Translations under genes and position numbers: made by a program
Notes under the pieces: model-generated
What the model saw: the letters and a program-made list of their open reading frames with translations, nothing else
Database searches by the model: none
What the model was told of the DNA's origin: nothing
Assembly (NCBI GenBank): GCA_905236755.1
Contig: CAJOCR010000016.1
Coordinates: 1-64,000 of the forward strand
Direction of reading: 5' to 3'
Source of the DNA: an uncultured Prevotella sp.
GTDB lineage: Bacteria > Bacteroidota > Bacteroidia > Bacteroidales > Bacteroidaceae
Length of the DNA: 64,000 nt
Shown here: one piece after another, positions 29,279 through 37,333 of the stretch
Layout: each line of letters opens with the position of its first letter
Numbering within the stretch: the stretch's first letter is position 1

Positions 29279-29307
29279 CAATCAGATAAACTAAAAGAAA
29301 CAAGAAT

Positions 29308-29367
29308 ATGACATTTACAGTATCTACATCATGGTGGTGGCGCTTCTCAAGATTACAAAAGTCGTGA
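29308..29367 (+). CDS. trpL: trp leader peptide with three consecutive Trp codons
   Basis: A 19-residue ORF, MTFTVSTSWWWRFSRLQKS, with TGG TGG TGG at codons 9-11. It lies between the trp promoter and a strong terminator hairpin, directly ahead of trpD. When charged tRNA-Trp is scarce a ribosome would stall at the Trp run and free downstream RNA. This is the arrangement of the described Bacteroid-trp RNA motif. Confidence 0.9.
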   Translation: MTFTVSTSWWWRFSRLQKS

Positions 29368-29437
29368 GTCGCGGAGCCGTGTAGATATTCGAGGATATTA
29401 AAGCAGAGGCCTGTCGTTCTTACGACAGGCCTTTTTT
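29321..29437 (+). promoter_or_regulatory. trp attenuator: pause hairpin arms and terminator
   Basis: TATCTACA (29321-29328), just before the Trp codons, is exactly complementary to TGTAGATA (29380-29387). The terminator is AGGCCTGTCG, loop TTCTTA and CGACAGGCCT (29407-29432) followed by six T residues. A ribosome stalled on the Trp codons would cover the first arm and release 29380-29387. I could not identify a strong antiterminator pairing by eye. Confidence 0.85.
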
Positions 29438-29485
29438 AGTTTTACCACGTTTTAAAGAGATAATAATAAATAAAACCTGAAGATT

Positions 29486-30490
29486 ATGAATGTAAACGAA
29501 GTTTTTAATTCCCTGCTCAATCATGAGGAACTTACTCGTGAGCAGACAAAGCAAGTACTCTTAGGTATCACCAAGGGCGAGTTCAACGATGCTGAGATAT
29601 CAGCTCTTCTCACAGCTATTCAGATGAGAGGAATCACAGTTGATGAACTTCTTGGTTTCCGTGACGGTGTTCTCGAAACAGGTGTTTCTGTTCCTCTTGA
29701 GGCTGACCGTTATATTGATGTCGTTGGTACAGGTGGTGACCGTAAGAACACTTTCAATATCTCCACCACTTCATGCTTTGTTATTGCTGGTGCAGGCTAT
29801 AAAGTTGCTAAACATGGTAACTATGCTGCCACCTCTGTTAGTGGTGCTTCTAATGTCATCAAGAATCATGGTGTTACCTTCACTGACGATGTAGATAAGC
29901 TTAACAAATGTCTTAATGAGGTGGGTATCGTATATCTTCATGCACAGCTCTTTGCTAAGAGTTTCAAGTTTGTTGGTCCTACACGTAAGGCACTTCCTTT
30001 CCCTACATTCTTTAATCTTCTTGGACCAATCATCAATCCTTCAAAGCCACGATGTCAGCTTCTTGGTACAGCCAATCTCGATCAGATGCGTCTCTACAAT
30101 CAAGTGTTCCAGAAGTTAGGCATTGATTATGGAATTGTAAACAGTATTGATGGCTACGATGAAATTTCTCTCACCAGCGATTTCAAGGTAACAACCAACA
30201 ACTACGAAAAAGTGTTCCGTCCTCAGGATCTTGGTTTTGAGATAGCTAAACCAGAAGAGCTTGTTGGCGGAGCCACAGAAGAAGAGGCTGCTGCCATTTT
30301 CGATAATGTACTTGCCAATAAGGCCATGCCTGCTCAGAAGAACATTGTTCTTGCTAATGCAGCATTTGCTATTCAGGTACTCGAACGTGGACAGAAAACT
30401 ATTGAAGAATGTATTGAAATAGCTCGCGAAAGTATCGATTCAGGTCGTGCTCTGCAAGTTTTCAAGAAATTTGTTGAGTTTAATTCCTAA
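29486..30490 (+). CDS. trpD: Anthranilate phosphoribosyltransferase
   Basis: A 334-residue enzyme joining anthranilate to PRPP in tryptophan synthesis. It shows VVGTGGDRKNTFNIST (PRPP-binding glycine loop), KHGNYAATSVSGASN and the PTRKALPFPTFFNLLGPIINP stretch. It is not fused to trpG. It is the first structural gene after the leader, whereas I recall trpB first in Bacteroides. trpC follows after 62 bp. Confidence 0.97.
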   Translation: MNVNEVFNSLLNHEELTREQTKQVLLGITKGEFNDAEISALLTAIQMRGITVDELLGFRDGVLETGVSVPLEADRYIDVVGTGGDRKNTFNISTTSCFVIAGAGYKVAKHGNYAATSVSGASNVIKNHGVTFTDDVDKLNKCLNEVGIVYLHAQLFAKSFKFVGPTRKALPFPTFFNLLGPIINPSKPRCQLLGTANLDQMRLYNQVFQKLGIDYGIVNSIDGYDEISLTSDFKVTTNNYEKVFRPQDLGFEIAKPEELVGGATEEEAAAIFDNVLANKAMPAQKNIVLANAAFAIQVLERGQKTIEECIEIARESIDSGRALQVFKKFVEFNS

Positions 30491-30552
30491 TTTTCTTTAT
30501 CTTTGTAATTAATATTTCAATTTTCCATTTTTCAATCTTTCAATATTGCTCC

Positions 30553-31344
30553 GTGGATATTTTAGAACAAATAGTAGCTTATAAGCGTCAGGAGATAGAC
30601 GAGCGTATGCGTTACGTACCTCTTCAGCAGTTTATGCCAGTCATTCAGCAAATGATGGATGAAGGAATAACCTATCCTTCCATGCGTCAGTCGTTGATGG
30701 ATTCCGATACAGGTATTATTGCCGAGTTCAAGCGTAAGTCGCCTTCTAAAGGTTGGATTCATCAAGATGCCAAAGCCGAGGAGGTTACAATGGCTTATCA
30801 GCAGGCAGGAGCCACAGCATTGAGTATTCTCACCGACACCAATTTCTTTGGTGGTTACGATGAATATATTCAGCATGCCCGTGCAGCCGGTGTTACTCTT
30901 CCTATTTTATATAAGAATTTCATTATTGACGAGTATCAGCTTTTTCAGGCCAAATATTGTGGTGCATCAGCAGTATTGTTGATTGCCGCCTGTCTCACCA
31001 AGCAACGTTGTGCCGAACTTCAGCATCTTGCTCATCAGTTAGGACTTGAAACCCTACTTGAGATGCACAACGAACGTGATTTCGAATATGCCGAGCTCGA
31101 ACCAGATATGTATGGTATTAACAACCGCAATCTTGGTAGTTTCGTTACCGATGTGAACAACAGCTTCCGTCTTGCCGAGCGTCTTCCTGACGGTGTGTGC
31201 AAGGTTAGCGAGAGTGGCATCAACAACCCTTCCACATTAAAGGAACTCCGAGCTGCAGGCTTCCGAGGCTTCCTTATGGGTGAGTGTTTCATGAAGGAGA
31301 AAGAGCCGGGAGCAGCATTGCAAGCAATGCTAATGAACAATTAA
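30553..31344 (+). CDS. trpC: Indole-3-glycerol-phosphate synthase
   Basis: A 263-residue TIM-barrel enzyme closing the indole ring. Family motifs are present: GIIAEFKRKSPSKGWI, LSILTDTNFFGG, LYKNFIIDEYQL, GINNRNL and SESGIN. It starts with GTG at 30553. The last residues LQAMLMNN are encoded by a palindromic sequence (GCATTGCAAGCAATGC) that also occurs in two other spacers of the operon, so the natural C-terminus seems to have been replaced or extended by a repeat. Confidence 0.95.
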   Translation: MDILEQIVAYKRQEIDERMRYVPLQQFMPVIQQMMDEGITYPSMRQSLMDSDTGIIAEFKRKSPSKGWIHQDAKAEEVTMAYQQAGATALSILTDTNFFGGYDEYIQHARAAGVTLPILYKNFIIDEYQLFQAKYCGASAVLLIAACLTKQRCAELQHLAHQLGLETLLEMHNERDFEYAELEPDMYGINNRNLGSFVTDVNNSFRLAERLPDGVCKVSESGINNPSTLKELRAAGFRGFLMGECFMKEKEPGAALQAMLMNN

Positions 31345-31356
31345 TAATGAGGAATC

Positions 31357-31436
31357 TCCCTTTTGCTACTGAGCGTAGCGAGGCTCCCTCTACATTTTGC
31401 CCTGCGACAAAAGTGTAGGGGAGGGCGGGGGGAGAG
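31357..31436. repeat. Hairpin repeat between trpC and trpF
   Basis: Contains GCTACTGAGCGTAGC (a hairpin), then CTACATTTTGCCCTGCG and CAAAAGTGTAGGGGAGGG, which fold together. It is nearly identical to 32236-32300 and partly to 29098-29136. Confidence 0.75.
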
Positions 31437-31446
31437 GTCGTTAATT

Positions 31447-32169
31447 ATGCAAATAAAAGTATGTGGCATGCGTGATGCCGATAACATTCACGCAGTATCT
31501 CAGTTGGGCGTTGACATGATAGGATTTATATTCTATCCAGAGTCACCTCGCTATGTGCGAATGATTTCCTCTAATGCAGGACTCATGCCCGACTATAGTG
31601 AGCAACGATATAATGCTGTTTGTAAGCAGGCGTCAAAGAACACAGCTCCTTGCACAGAATCATGGCAAGGTTCTTATGTAGGAGTGTTTGTTGACGATAT
31701 GCCTCAGAACATCATAAGTAGAATATATAATTACAATCTCGATTATGTTCAGCTTCATGGCAACGAGAGTGTGGTTATGATAGACAATCTCCGTCGTTCT
31801 GTTGATCCTGACATTAAACCAGGACTGAAGATTATCAAGGCCATCTCTGTTGAGAAACCCGAGGATATTGATAAATACAAGTCTTATGAAGGACATGTTG
31901 ACCTTTTCCTCTTCGACACTAAATGTGCAACGGTAGGTGGCAGCGGTGAACAGTTCGATTGGTCGATACTCTCTCGTTACGATGGCAACACGCCGTTCCT
32001 GCTTAGTGGTGGCATAGGTCCAGACGATGCCGAGCGAGTACTTGCCTTTCATCATCCCAAGTGTATAGGCATCGACCTCAACAGCAAGTTCGAAACAGCC
32101 CCCGCTGTTAAGGATGTGGAAGCCCTGCAGTTTTTTCTTGCAGCTTGCAAGAAAAAACTGCAGAGTTAG
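31447..32169 (+). CDS. trpF: Phosphoribosylanthranilate isomerase
   Basis: A 240-residue TIM-barrel isomerase. The start MQIKVCGMRDADNI at 31447 carries the catalytic cysteine; the longer frame from 31363 is repeat sequence. The segments DMIGFIFYPESPRYV, DYVQLHGNES, LFLFDTK and LLSGGIGPDD are standard. It is slightly longer than usual because of an insertion at about residues 44-70. The stop codon TAG is the first of a run of TAGs created by 7-bp repeats. Confidence 0.95.
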   Translation: MQIKVCGMRDADNIHAVSQLGVDMIGFIFYPESPRYVRMISSNAGLMPDYSEQRYNAVCKQASKNTAPCTESWQGSYVGVFVDDMPQNIISRIYNYNLDYVQLHGNESVVMIDNLRRSVDPDIKPGLKIIKAISVEKPEDIDKYKSYEGHVDLFLFDTKCATVGGSGEQFDWSILSRYDGNTPFLLSGGIGPDDAERVLAFHHPKCIGIDLNSKFETAPAVKDVEALQFFLAACKKKLQS

Positions 32170-32205
32170 GAGTTAGAAGTTAGGAGTTAGAAGTTAGAAG
32201 TTAGG
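32164..32205. repeat. Six 7-bp repeats at the trpF stop codon
   Basis: AGTTAGG, AGTTAGA, AGTTAGG, AGTTAGA, AGTTAGA and AGTTAGG run without gaps and include the trpF stop. Because each unit holds TAG and is 7 bp long, all three frames are closed within about 21 bp. Confidence 0.85.
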
Positions 32206-32235
32206 AGTTTTACTCTTTTGTATTTTTTTTAAAAA

Positions 32236-32356
32236 TCTCCTTTGCTACTGAGCGTAGCGAGGCTCCCTCTACATTTTGCCTTGCGGCAAAAGTGCAGGGA
32301 AACCAACGGTCGCTGTTCGGCGATAGCCGAGGGAAAGCAATGGCGGGGGAGAGGTT
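32236..32356. repeat. Hairpin repeat between trpF and trpA
   Basis: The first 65 bp match the trpC-trpF spacer repeat (GCTACTGAGCGTAGCGAGGC, ACATTTTGCCTTGCGG). An additional tail, AACGGTCGCTGTTCGGCGAT, extends it toward trpA. Confidence 0.7.
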
Positions 32357-32366
32357 AATTTGTATC

Positions 32367-33137
32367 ATGAACAAAATAGATAAATTATTCCAGTCAAAGC
32401 CCACAAATCTACTGTCTTTGTATTTTTGTGCTGGCTGTCCAACACTCGATGGCACAGCCGATGTCATTCGCGCAATGGAGCGTCATGGCATAGCTTGTGT
32501 TGAAGTAGGTATTCCCTTTAGCGACCCTCTTGCCGACGGTCCTGTTATTCAGGCTGCAGGCACTAAGGCACTAAAGAATGGAATGACCCTTAATCTTCTT
32601 TTCTCTCAGCTTACAGCCATCAAGGACGAGGTAACCATTCCTCTCATCCTTATGGGCTATCTTAACCCTATTATGCACTACGGATTCGAAAAGTTCTTTG
32701 CCTCATGCAAGGAGAGTGGGGTTAGTGGTTGCATCATTCCTGATCTGCCTTTTAATGACTATATGGATGTAGTGAAGCCAATAGCCGACAAATACGATAT
32801 CCGAATAATCATGATGATTACTCCAGAGACATCCGACGAGCGCATTCGTTTCATAGATGACAATACCGAGGGATTCATCTATATGGTTTCTTCGGCAGCC
32901 GTAACAGGAGCGCAGAGCAATTTCGGTGATGCTAAGTTGGCTTATTTCAACCACATCAACTCTATGAATCTGCGCAACCCACGTATGATAGGTTTCGGCA
33001 TCAGTAACTATCAAACCCTCAAGTCTGCTCAAGACAATGCAGCTGGCGCCATCATCGGCAGTAAGTTTGTGAGCCTTCTCAACGAGTATAACGACCCCGA
33101 TGAAGCGTTGAAACAATTAAAATTAATACTAAAATAA
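32367..33137 (+). CDS. trpA: Tryptophan synthase alpha chain
   Basis: A 256-residue TIM-barrel subunit that cleaves indole-glycerol-phosphate and passes indole to TrpB. It shows LYFCAGCPTLDGTADVIRAM, EVGIPFSDPLADGPVIQAAG (with the catalytic Glu and Asp), and the FIYMVSSAAVTGAQ loop. The start at 32367 is chosen because the frame upstream is repeat sequence. Unusually it precedes trpB by 203 bp and is not coupled to it. Confidence 0.96.
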   Translation: MNKIDKLFQSKPTNLLSLYFCAGCPTLDGTADVIRAMERHGIACVEVGIPFSDPLADGPVIQAAGTKALKNGMTLNLLFSQLTAIKDEVTIPLILMGYLNPIMHYGFEKFFASCKESGVSGCIIPDLPFNDYMDVVKPIADKYDIRIIMMITPETSDERIRFIDDNTEGFIYMVSSAAVTGAQSNFGDAKLAYFNHINSMNLRNPRMIGFGISNYQTLKSAQDNAAGAIIGSKFVSLLNEYNDPDEALKQLKLILK

Positions 33138-33340
33138 AAAAAAGCCCCCTCCCGACCTCCCCGATAGGGGAGGAGCACAAACTGATTAATGATAATGAGT
33201 GATTATATATTGTTTAAATTGAAATATTATTCAATATTGCTTTCCTCCCTTCGGGAACAGCCAGCTACGCAGTCATTATTAATTAGCATTGCCTGCAATG
33301 CGTCAAGGGGATGGGGGAGGCTTATATAACATTCATAATA
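33138..33340. repeat. Repeat-filled spacer between trpA and trpB
   Basis: Contains a C/G-rich hairpin at 33156-33173 (CCTCCCC, GATA, GGGGAGG). It also holds, near 33267-33300, an inverted copy of the trpC 3' end (GCATTGCCTGCAATGC next to ATTATTAATTAG); the reverse strand there reads LQAMLINN, close to the trpC tail LQAMLMNN. Confidence 0.65.
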
Positions 33341-34519
33341 ATGAAATACCAAGTAGATAAAAACGGATTTTTCGGACGCTTCGGCGGAGCCTATGTGCCC
33401 GAAATATTGTATAAATGTGTTCACGACCTTCAGGAAGCCTATCTTCCTATTCTCGAGAGCAAAGAGTTTCAAGACGAATACAACGCACTTCTTCGCGATT
33501 ATGTTGGTCGTCCTTCACCACTTTATTATGCTAATCGCATGAGTCAGAAATATGGTTGCAAACTCTATCTTAAACGTGAAGACCTCAACCATACAGGTGC
33601 TCATAAAATCAATAATACCGTTGGTCAGATTCTCATGGCAAAGAAAATGGGTAAGACTCGTATTATTGCCGAGACAGGAGCAGGTCAGCATGGAGTAGCC
33701 ACAGCCACCGTATGTGCCCTTATGAACATGAAATGCGAAGTGTTCATGGGTGCCACCGATGTAGAGCGTCAGCATGTCAATGTTGAACGTATGAAGATGC
33801 TCGGAGCCACCGTTCACCCTGTGCGCACGGGTAATATGACTCTTTCTGATGCTTGCTCGGAAGCCATTCGCGACTGGTGCTGTCACCCGGAAGACACCTT
33901 CTATATCGTTGGTTCAACCATGGGACCACATCCATATCCAGATATTGTTGCCAAGATGCAGAGCATTATCTCGAAGGAGATAAAAGAGCAGCTCGAAGAA
34001 AAGATTGGGCGCGACTATCCTGATTATCTCATCGCCTGTGTTGGTGGTGGAAGCAACGCTGCGGGTACCATATATCATTATATTGATGACACACGTGTGA
34101 AGATTGTACTTGCTGAGGCTGGCGGTCATGGCATCGACACCGACCATACAGCAGCCACCATTCATTGCGGTAGCGAGGGAATACTGCATGGAGCACGCAC
34201 CCTTGTAATGCAAAACGAAGACGGACAGATACAGGAAGCCTTCACCATCTCGGCAGGTCTCGACTATCCAGGTATCGGACCAATGCATGCCGATCTTGCC
34301 GAGAAAGGTCGTGAGCAGGTTCTCGCCATCAACGATGATGAAGCCATACGTGCAGGCTTCGAGCTCACCCGCCTCGAAGGCATCATCCCAGCCATTGAGA
34401 GTGCCCATGCCGTAGCAGCCCTCAGCAAACTGAAGTTTAACCCCGATGATGTCGTCGTGCTCACCGTGTCAGGTCGTGGCGATAAAGATATTGAAACCTA
34501 TTTGAATGCGCGAAGCTAG
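33341..34519 (+). CDS. trpB: Tryptophan synthase beta chain
   Basis: A 392-residue PLP enzyme condensing indole with serine. It shows GRPSPLYYA, the PLP lysine in HTGAHKINNT, ETGAGQHGVATAT, the phosphate-binding GGGSNAAG, and VSGRGDKD. ATG 33341 follows a repeat-filled spacer; the frame upstream is not homologous. Of the TrpB1 type by motif and length, fitting partnership with the TrpA encoded here. Confidence 0.97.
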   Translation: MKYQVDKNGFFGRFGGAYVPEILYKCVHDLQEAYLPILESKEFQDEYNALLRDYVGRPSPLYYANRMSQKYGCKLYLKREDLNHTGAHKINNTVGQILMAKKMGKTRIIAETGAGQHGVATATVCALMNMKCEVFMGATDVERQHVNVERMKMLGATVHPVRTGNMTLSDACSEAIRDWCCHPEDTFYIVGSTMGPHPYPDIVAKMQSIISKEIKEQLEEKIGRDYPDYLIACVGGGSNAAGTIYHYIDDTRVKIVLAEAGGHGIDTDHTAATIHCGSEGILHGARTLVMQNEDGQIQEAFTISAGLDYPGIGPMHADLAEKGREQVLAINDDEAIRAGFELTRLEGIIPAIESAHAVAALSKLKFNPDDVVVLTVSGRGDKDIETYLNARS

Positions 34520-34529
34520 CGCTTCGCTA

Positions 34530-34651
34530 AATGATAAATTACAAATGATAAATGATAAAGAAGCGCCAAGCGCTTTTGGAATAATTACTTTGTAATTACT
34601 AATTGCGCTTTGTGCAACTAATTTGTAATTCGTAATTCAAAATTCGTAATT
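34530..34651. repeat. Heptad repeats filling the trpB-trpE spacer
   Basis: AATGATA, AATTACA, AATGATA, AATGATA at 34530-34557. GTAATTC, GTAATTC, AAAATTC, GTAATTA start at 34625 and run to 34651, the last A forming part of the trpE ATG. All units are exactly 7 bp. Confidence 0.8.
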
Positions 34652-36055
34652 ATGTATAAATATATAACCCATACCCGCAAGATACTTGCCGACCTCTACA
34701 CACCAGTAGGAGTCTATATGCGTATGCGCGACCTATGCCCGCAGTCGGCACTCATGGAGAGTTCCGACTACCACGGCAACGACAACTCGCGCTCGTTTAT
34801 ATGTATCAACCCAATAGCCAATATAGCCGTTGGACATAATGTGGTAACCAAAACATACCCTGATGGCAGCATAGAGAAAACCGATCTTAGCAGCGTGCCA
34901 GCACCATTGGTGAAAGAAAGGGTAGGCGAGGAGATTTCCTCATTCCTGCGTCAGTTCTCGGTAACAGGCGAGAGCTCAGGTTTCTGTGGCCTTTATGGTT
35001 ACACCACCTTTAATGCCGTGCGTTACTTCGAGAACATTCCCGTTAAAGACACCACAATGGAGAAGAACGATGCACCCGATATACTCTATATTCTCTATCG
35101 CGACATCATCGTTTTCGACCATTTCAACAACACCATGGAGCTCATAACTCTTGGTGACGAGGCACAGCTCGATGAGCTGGAACGAGCAGCCAACAAAGCT
35201 AATGTCAAACCATACGATTTCCGTCCTGTTGGCGACACCTTCTCAACGCTCACCGACGAACAGCACAAGGCAAACATACGCCAATGCGTGAAACATTGTC
35301 TTCGTGGCGACGTGTTTCAGGTTGTTGTCAGTCGTCGGTTCTGTCAGAAATACGAAGGCGACGACTTCAAGCTCTATCGTGCCCTTCGTAGCATCAACCC
35401 ATCGCCATACCTCTTTTACTTCGATTTCGGAGGTTTCCGCATCTTCGGTTCATCGCCCGAAACCCACAACCGCATACAAGGCAACCGAGCCTTCATCGAC
35501 CCTATTGCTGGCACCACCAAGCGCACAGGCAATCCCGATGAAGACATGAAGAACGCCACCTTCCTGCGTAACGATCCAAAAGAGAATGCCGAACACGTCA
35601 TGCTTGTTGACCTTGCACGCAACGACCTCAGTCGCAGCTGCCACAACGTAAAGGTTGATTTCTATAAAGACATGCAGTTCTATTCACATGTCATACACCT
35701 TGTGTCGCGTGTCAGTGGCGAGCTCGATGAACATGCCGACCACATCAAAGCCTTCATCGACACCTTCCCCGCAGGCACCCTTTCAGGAGCGCCAAAGGTG
35801 AGAGCCATGCAGATAATCACCGAACTTGAGCCCCATAACCGTGGAGCCTATGGTGGTTGCATCGGATTCATAGGCTTCAATGGCGACCTCAATCAAGCCA
35901 TCGTCATTCGCACCTTTGTCAGCCGTAACAACGAGTTGTGGTTCCAGGCAGGTAGCGGCATCGTTGCCAAGAGCAACGACGAATATGAGTTAGAAGAAAG
36001 TAACAATAAACTTGGTGCACTTGTTAAAGCAATACACTTTGCAAGCGAAATGTAA
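34652..36055 (+). CDS. trpE: Anthranilate synthase component I
   Basis: A 467-residue chorismate-utilising enzyme. The C-terminal catalytic domain is complete: DVFQVVVSRRF, SINPSPYLFYFDFGGF, GSSPETHNR, PIAGTTKRTGNPDEDM, ENAEHVMLVDLARNDL, TFPAGTLSGAPK and AYGGCIGF. The N-terminal domain includes ALMESSDYHGND, close to the LLES-type tryptophan-feedback motif. The start codon overlaps a heptad repeat, so no ribosome-binding site is visible. GC content is higher here than in the upstream half of the window. Confidence 0.97.
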   Translation: MYKYITHTRKILADLYTPVGVYMRMRDLCPQSALMESSDYHGNDNSRSFICINPIANIAVGHNVVTKTYPDGSIEKTDLSSVPAPLVKERVGEEISSFLRQFSVTGESSGFCGLYGYTTFNAVRYFENIPVKDTTMEKNDAPDILYILYRDIIVFDHFNNTMELITLGDEAQLDELERAANKANVKPYDFRPVGDTFSTLTDEQHKANIRQCVKHCLRGDVFQVVVSRRFCQKYEGDDFKLYRALRSINPSPYLFYFDFGGFRIFGSSPETHNRIQGNRAFIDPIAGTTKRTGNPDEDMKNATFLRNDPKENAEHVMLVDLARNDLSRSCHNVKVDFYKDMQFYSHVIHLVSRVSGELDEHADHIKAFIDTFPAGTLSGAPKVRAMQIITELEPHNRGAYGGCIGFIGFNGDLNQAIVIRTFVSRNNELWFQAGSGIVAKSNDEYELEESNNKLGALVKAIHFASEM

Positions 36056-36255
36056 TTTTTAAAGAAGATAAAAGAAGTTAGAAGTAGATAGAAGGAGGTA
36101 AAAGACAAATGTCTTCAAAGAGAAAGCTCAGTAATATGTTAAGGAGTGGGGGCAGAACATATTACACTGTCTTATTACGAATGAAAATACGGCCTTATTC
36201 CACATCCTTGATGTTGTTAACGAATGCAAATATAAAAAATCAATTTAAATATACA
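36056..36255. other. 200-bp spacer between trpE and trpG
   Basis: No gene is supported, although the frame of trpG is open through it. It begins with degenerate GTTAGAAG-like repeats. On the minus strand it carries TATATTTG (36227-36234), a possible antisense -7 box. The space is unusual for trpE-trpG, which are normally close or overlapping. Confidence 0.5.
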
Positions 36256-36819
36256 ATGAAAATAGTTATCATCGACAATTACGACTCCTTTACCTACAAC
36301 CTCTCTCACCTTGTGAAAGAGTTAGGAGCCGAAGTAACAGTATATCGTAACGACCAGTTCACACTCAACCAGTTGGACGTATTCGACAAGATAATCCTCT
36401 CCCCGGGACCAGGTATCCCTTCCGAGGCAGGACAGCTTCTCGATGTAATAAAAACCTATGCAGGTAGAAAGCCAATCCTTGGAGTATGCTTAGGACACCA
36501 AGCCATAGGCGAAGCCTTCGGAGCAAAGCTCGAGAATCTCTCACAAGTCTATCACGGAGTAGCCAGTACCATCCGTCAGATGGGCACCGACTACATCTTC
36601 GATGGTTTGTCACGTAACATTGAGGTTGGTCGCTATCATTCATGGGTAGTCTCAACCGATAATTTCCCTGATTGTCTTGAGATAACAGCCCAGAGTGCCG
36701 AGGGACAGATCATGGCTCTCCGTCATCGTCATTACGACATCCATGGCATCCAGTTCCATCCCGAGAGCGTGCTCACACCACAAGGTCGCCAAATCCTTGA
36801 AAACTTCTTAAAGAAATAG
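36256..36819 (+). CDS. trpG: Anthranilate synthase component II (glutamine amidotransferase)
   Basis: A 187-residue class I amidotransferase supplying ammonia to TrpE. The start MKIVIIDNYDSFTYNL at 36256 is the canonical N-terminus. The nucleophile motif GVCLGHQAIGEAFGA and the FHPESVLTPQG histidine-glutamate motif are present. It ends the operon; the TAG stop lies in a run of 7-bp repeats as for trpF. Confidence 0.97.
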   Translation: MKIVIIDNYDSFTYNLSHLVKELGAEVTVYRNDQFTLNQLDVFDKIILSPGPGIPSEAGQLLDVIKTYAGRKPILGVCLGHQAIGEAFGAKLENLSQVYHGVASTIRQMGTDYIFDGLSRNIEVGRYHSWVVSTDNFPDCLEITAQSAEGQIMALRHRHYDIHGIQFHPESVLTPQGRQILENFLKK

Positions 36820-36859
36820 TTAGGAGTTAGAAGTTAGGAGTTAGTAGTTAGAAGTTAGT
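36818..36859. repeat. Six 7-bp repeats at the trpG stop codon
   Basis: AGTTAGG, AGTTAGA, AGTTAGG, AGTTAGT, AGTTAGA and AGTTAGT, the same family and position as at trpF. They are followed by the palindrome GCAATGCAAGCATTGC at 36862-36877. Confidence 0.85.
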
Positions 36860-37027
36860 GCAATGCAAGCATTGCGAATGGATAATTAATAAAGAATAGT
36901 GAAGAATTTTTATTGCTATTTAAAATAAAAGTTGTACCTTAGTCCTGTGTTATTTCATAGTCCGCTGTGAAGCAGGCTTAGGTTAAGATTTTAGATTAAT
37001 TATTATTATTAGTATTAGTAAAGTAAA

Positions 37028-37060
37028 GGGAGGGACTCTGTGAAGTGTCCCCCCCTTTTT
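37028..37060 (+). terminator. Terminator downstream of the trp operon
   Basis: GGGAGGGAC pairs with GTCCCCCCC across a roughly 10-nt loop, followed by five T residues. An upstream GTACCTTAG near 36934 resembles a weak -7 box, so a short separate transcript from there is also possible. Confidence 0.7.
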
Positions 37061-37095
37061 CTACATACGCCTTCCCTTCATAAGGGAAGGGAGTG

Positions 37096-37188
37096 CTACA
37101 TGCAGCTTGTTACACCAAGCGTGGTTGCTACTGCGGTGAGAACTGATATCACCAGTTGAATCACCATTTTCCAAGTTTCCTTTTTCAT
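37096..37188 (-). CDS. Smalltalk-type microprotein (30 aa)
   Basis: A 30-residue protein starting MKKETWKMVIQLVISVLTAV and ending ATTLGVTSCM. This matches the microprotein family named smalltalk in Bacteroidales annotation. A short basic N-terminus, one hydrophobic helix and a C-terminal cysteine resemble a minimal membrane or lipidated peptide. It lies 145 bp downstream of an HU-like gene on the same strand, the usual neighbourhood. The peptidoglycan amidase that I recall as often following it is absent. Confidence 0.8.
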   Translation of the reverse strand: MKKETWKMVIQLVISVLTAVATTLGVTSCM

Positions 37189-37193
37189 AACAA

Positions 37194-37253
37194 AGACCCC
37201 TCCTAACCTCCCCTCCAGAGGGGAGGGATTTATTCTGCTGAAGGGTTTAAACA
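37194..37253. repeat. GC-rich dispersed repeat, copy 1 (downstream of HU gene)
   Basis: ACCCCTCCTAACCTCCCCTC, then CAGAGGGGAGG and CTGCTGAAGGGT. A second direct copy is at 37866-37930 and an inverted copy at 37289-37332. Each contains the hairpin CCCCTCCAGAGGGG. Confidence 0.85.
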
Positions 37254-37288
37254 GTTTTTAATTAGACATTAAGAAAAGAACTCAAGTG

Positions 37289-37332
37289 GGGTTGAACTCC
37301 TCCCCTCTGGAGGGGAGGATGGGAGGGGTCTC
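37289..37332. repeat. GC-rich dispersed repeat, inverted copy
   Basis: CTCCTCCCCTCTGGAGGGGA followed by GGATGGGAGGGGTCT, the reverse complement of the copies at 37194 and 37866. It abuts the 3' end of the HU-like gene. Confidence 0.8.
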
Positions 37333-37333
37333 C

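Noticed and set aside
28934..29289. Two overlapping open frames of 70 and 81 codons before the trp leader
   Set aside because: They are built from a repeat shared with other spacers and overlap the trp promoter.
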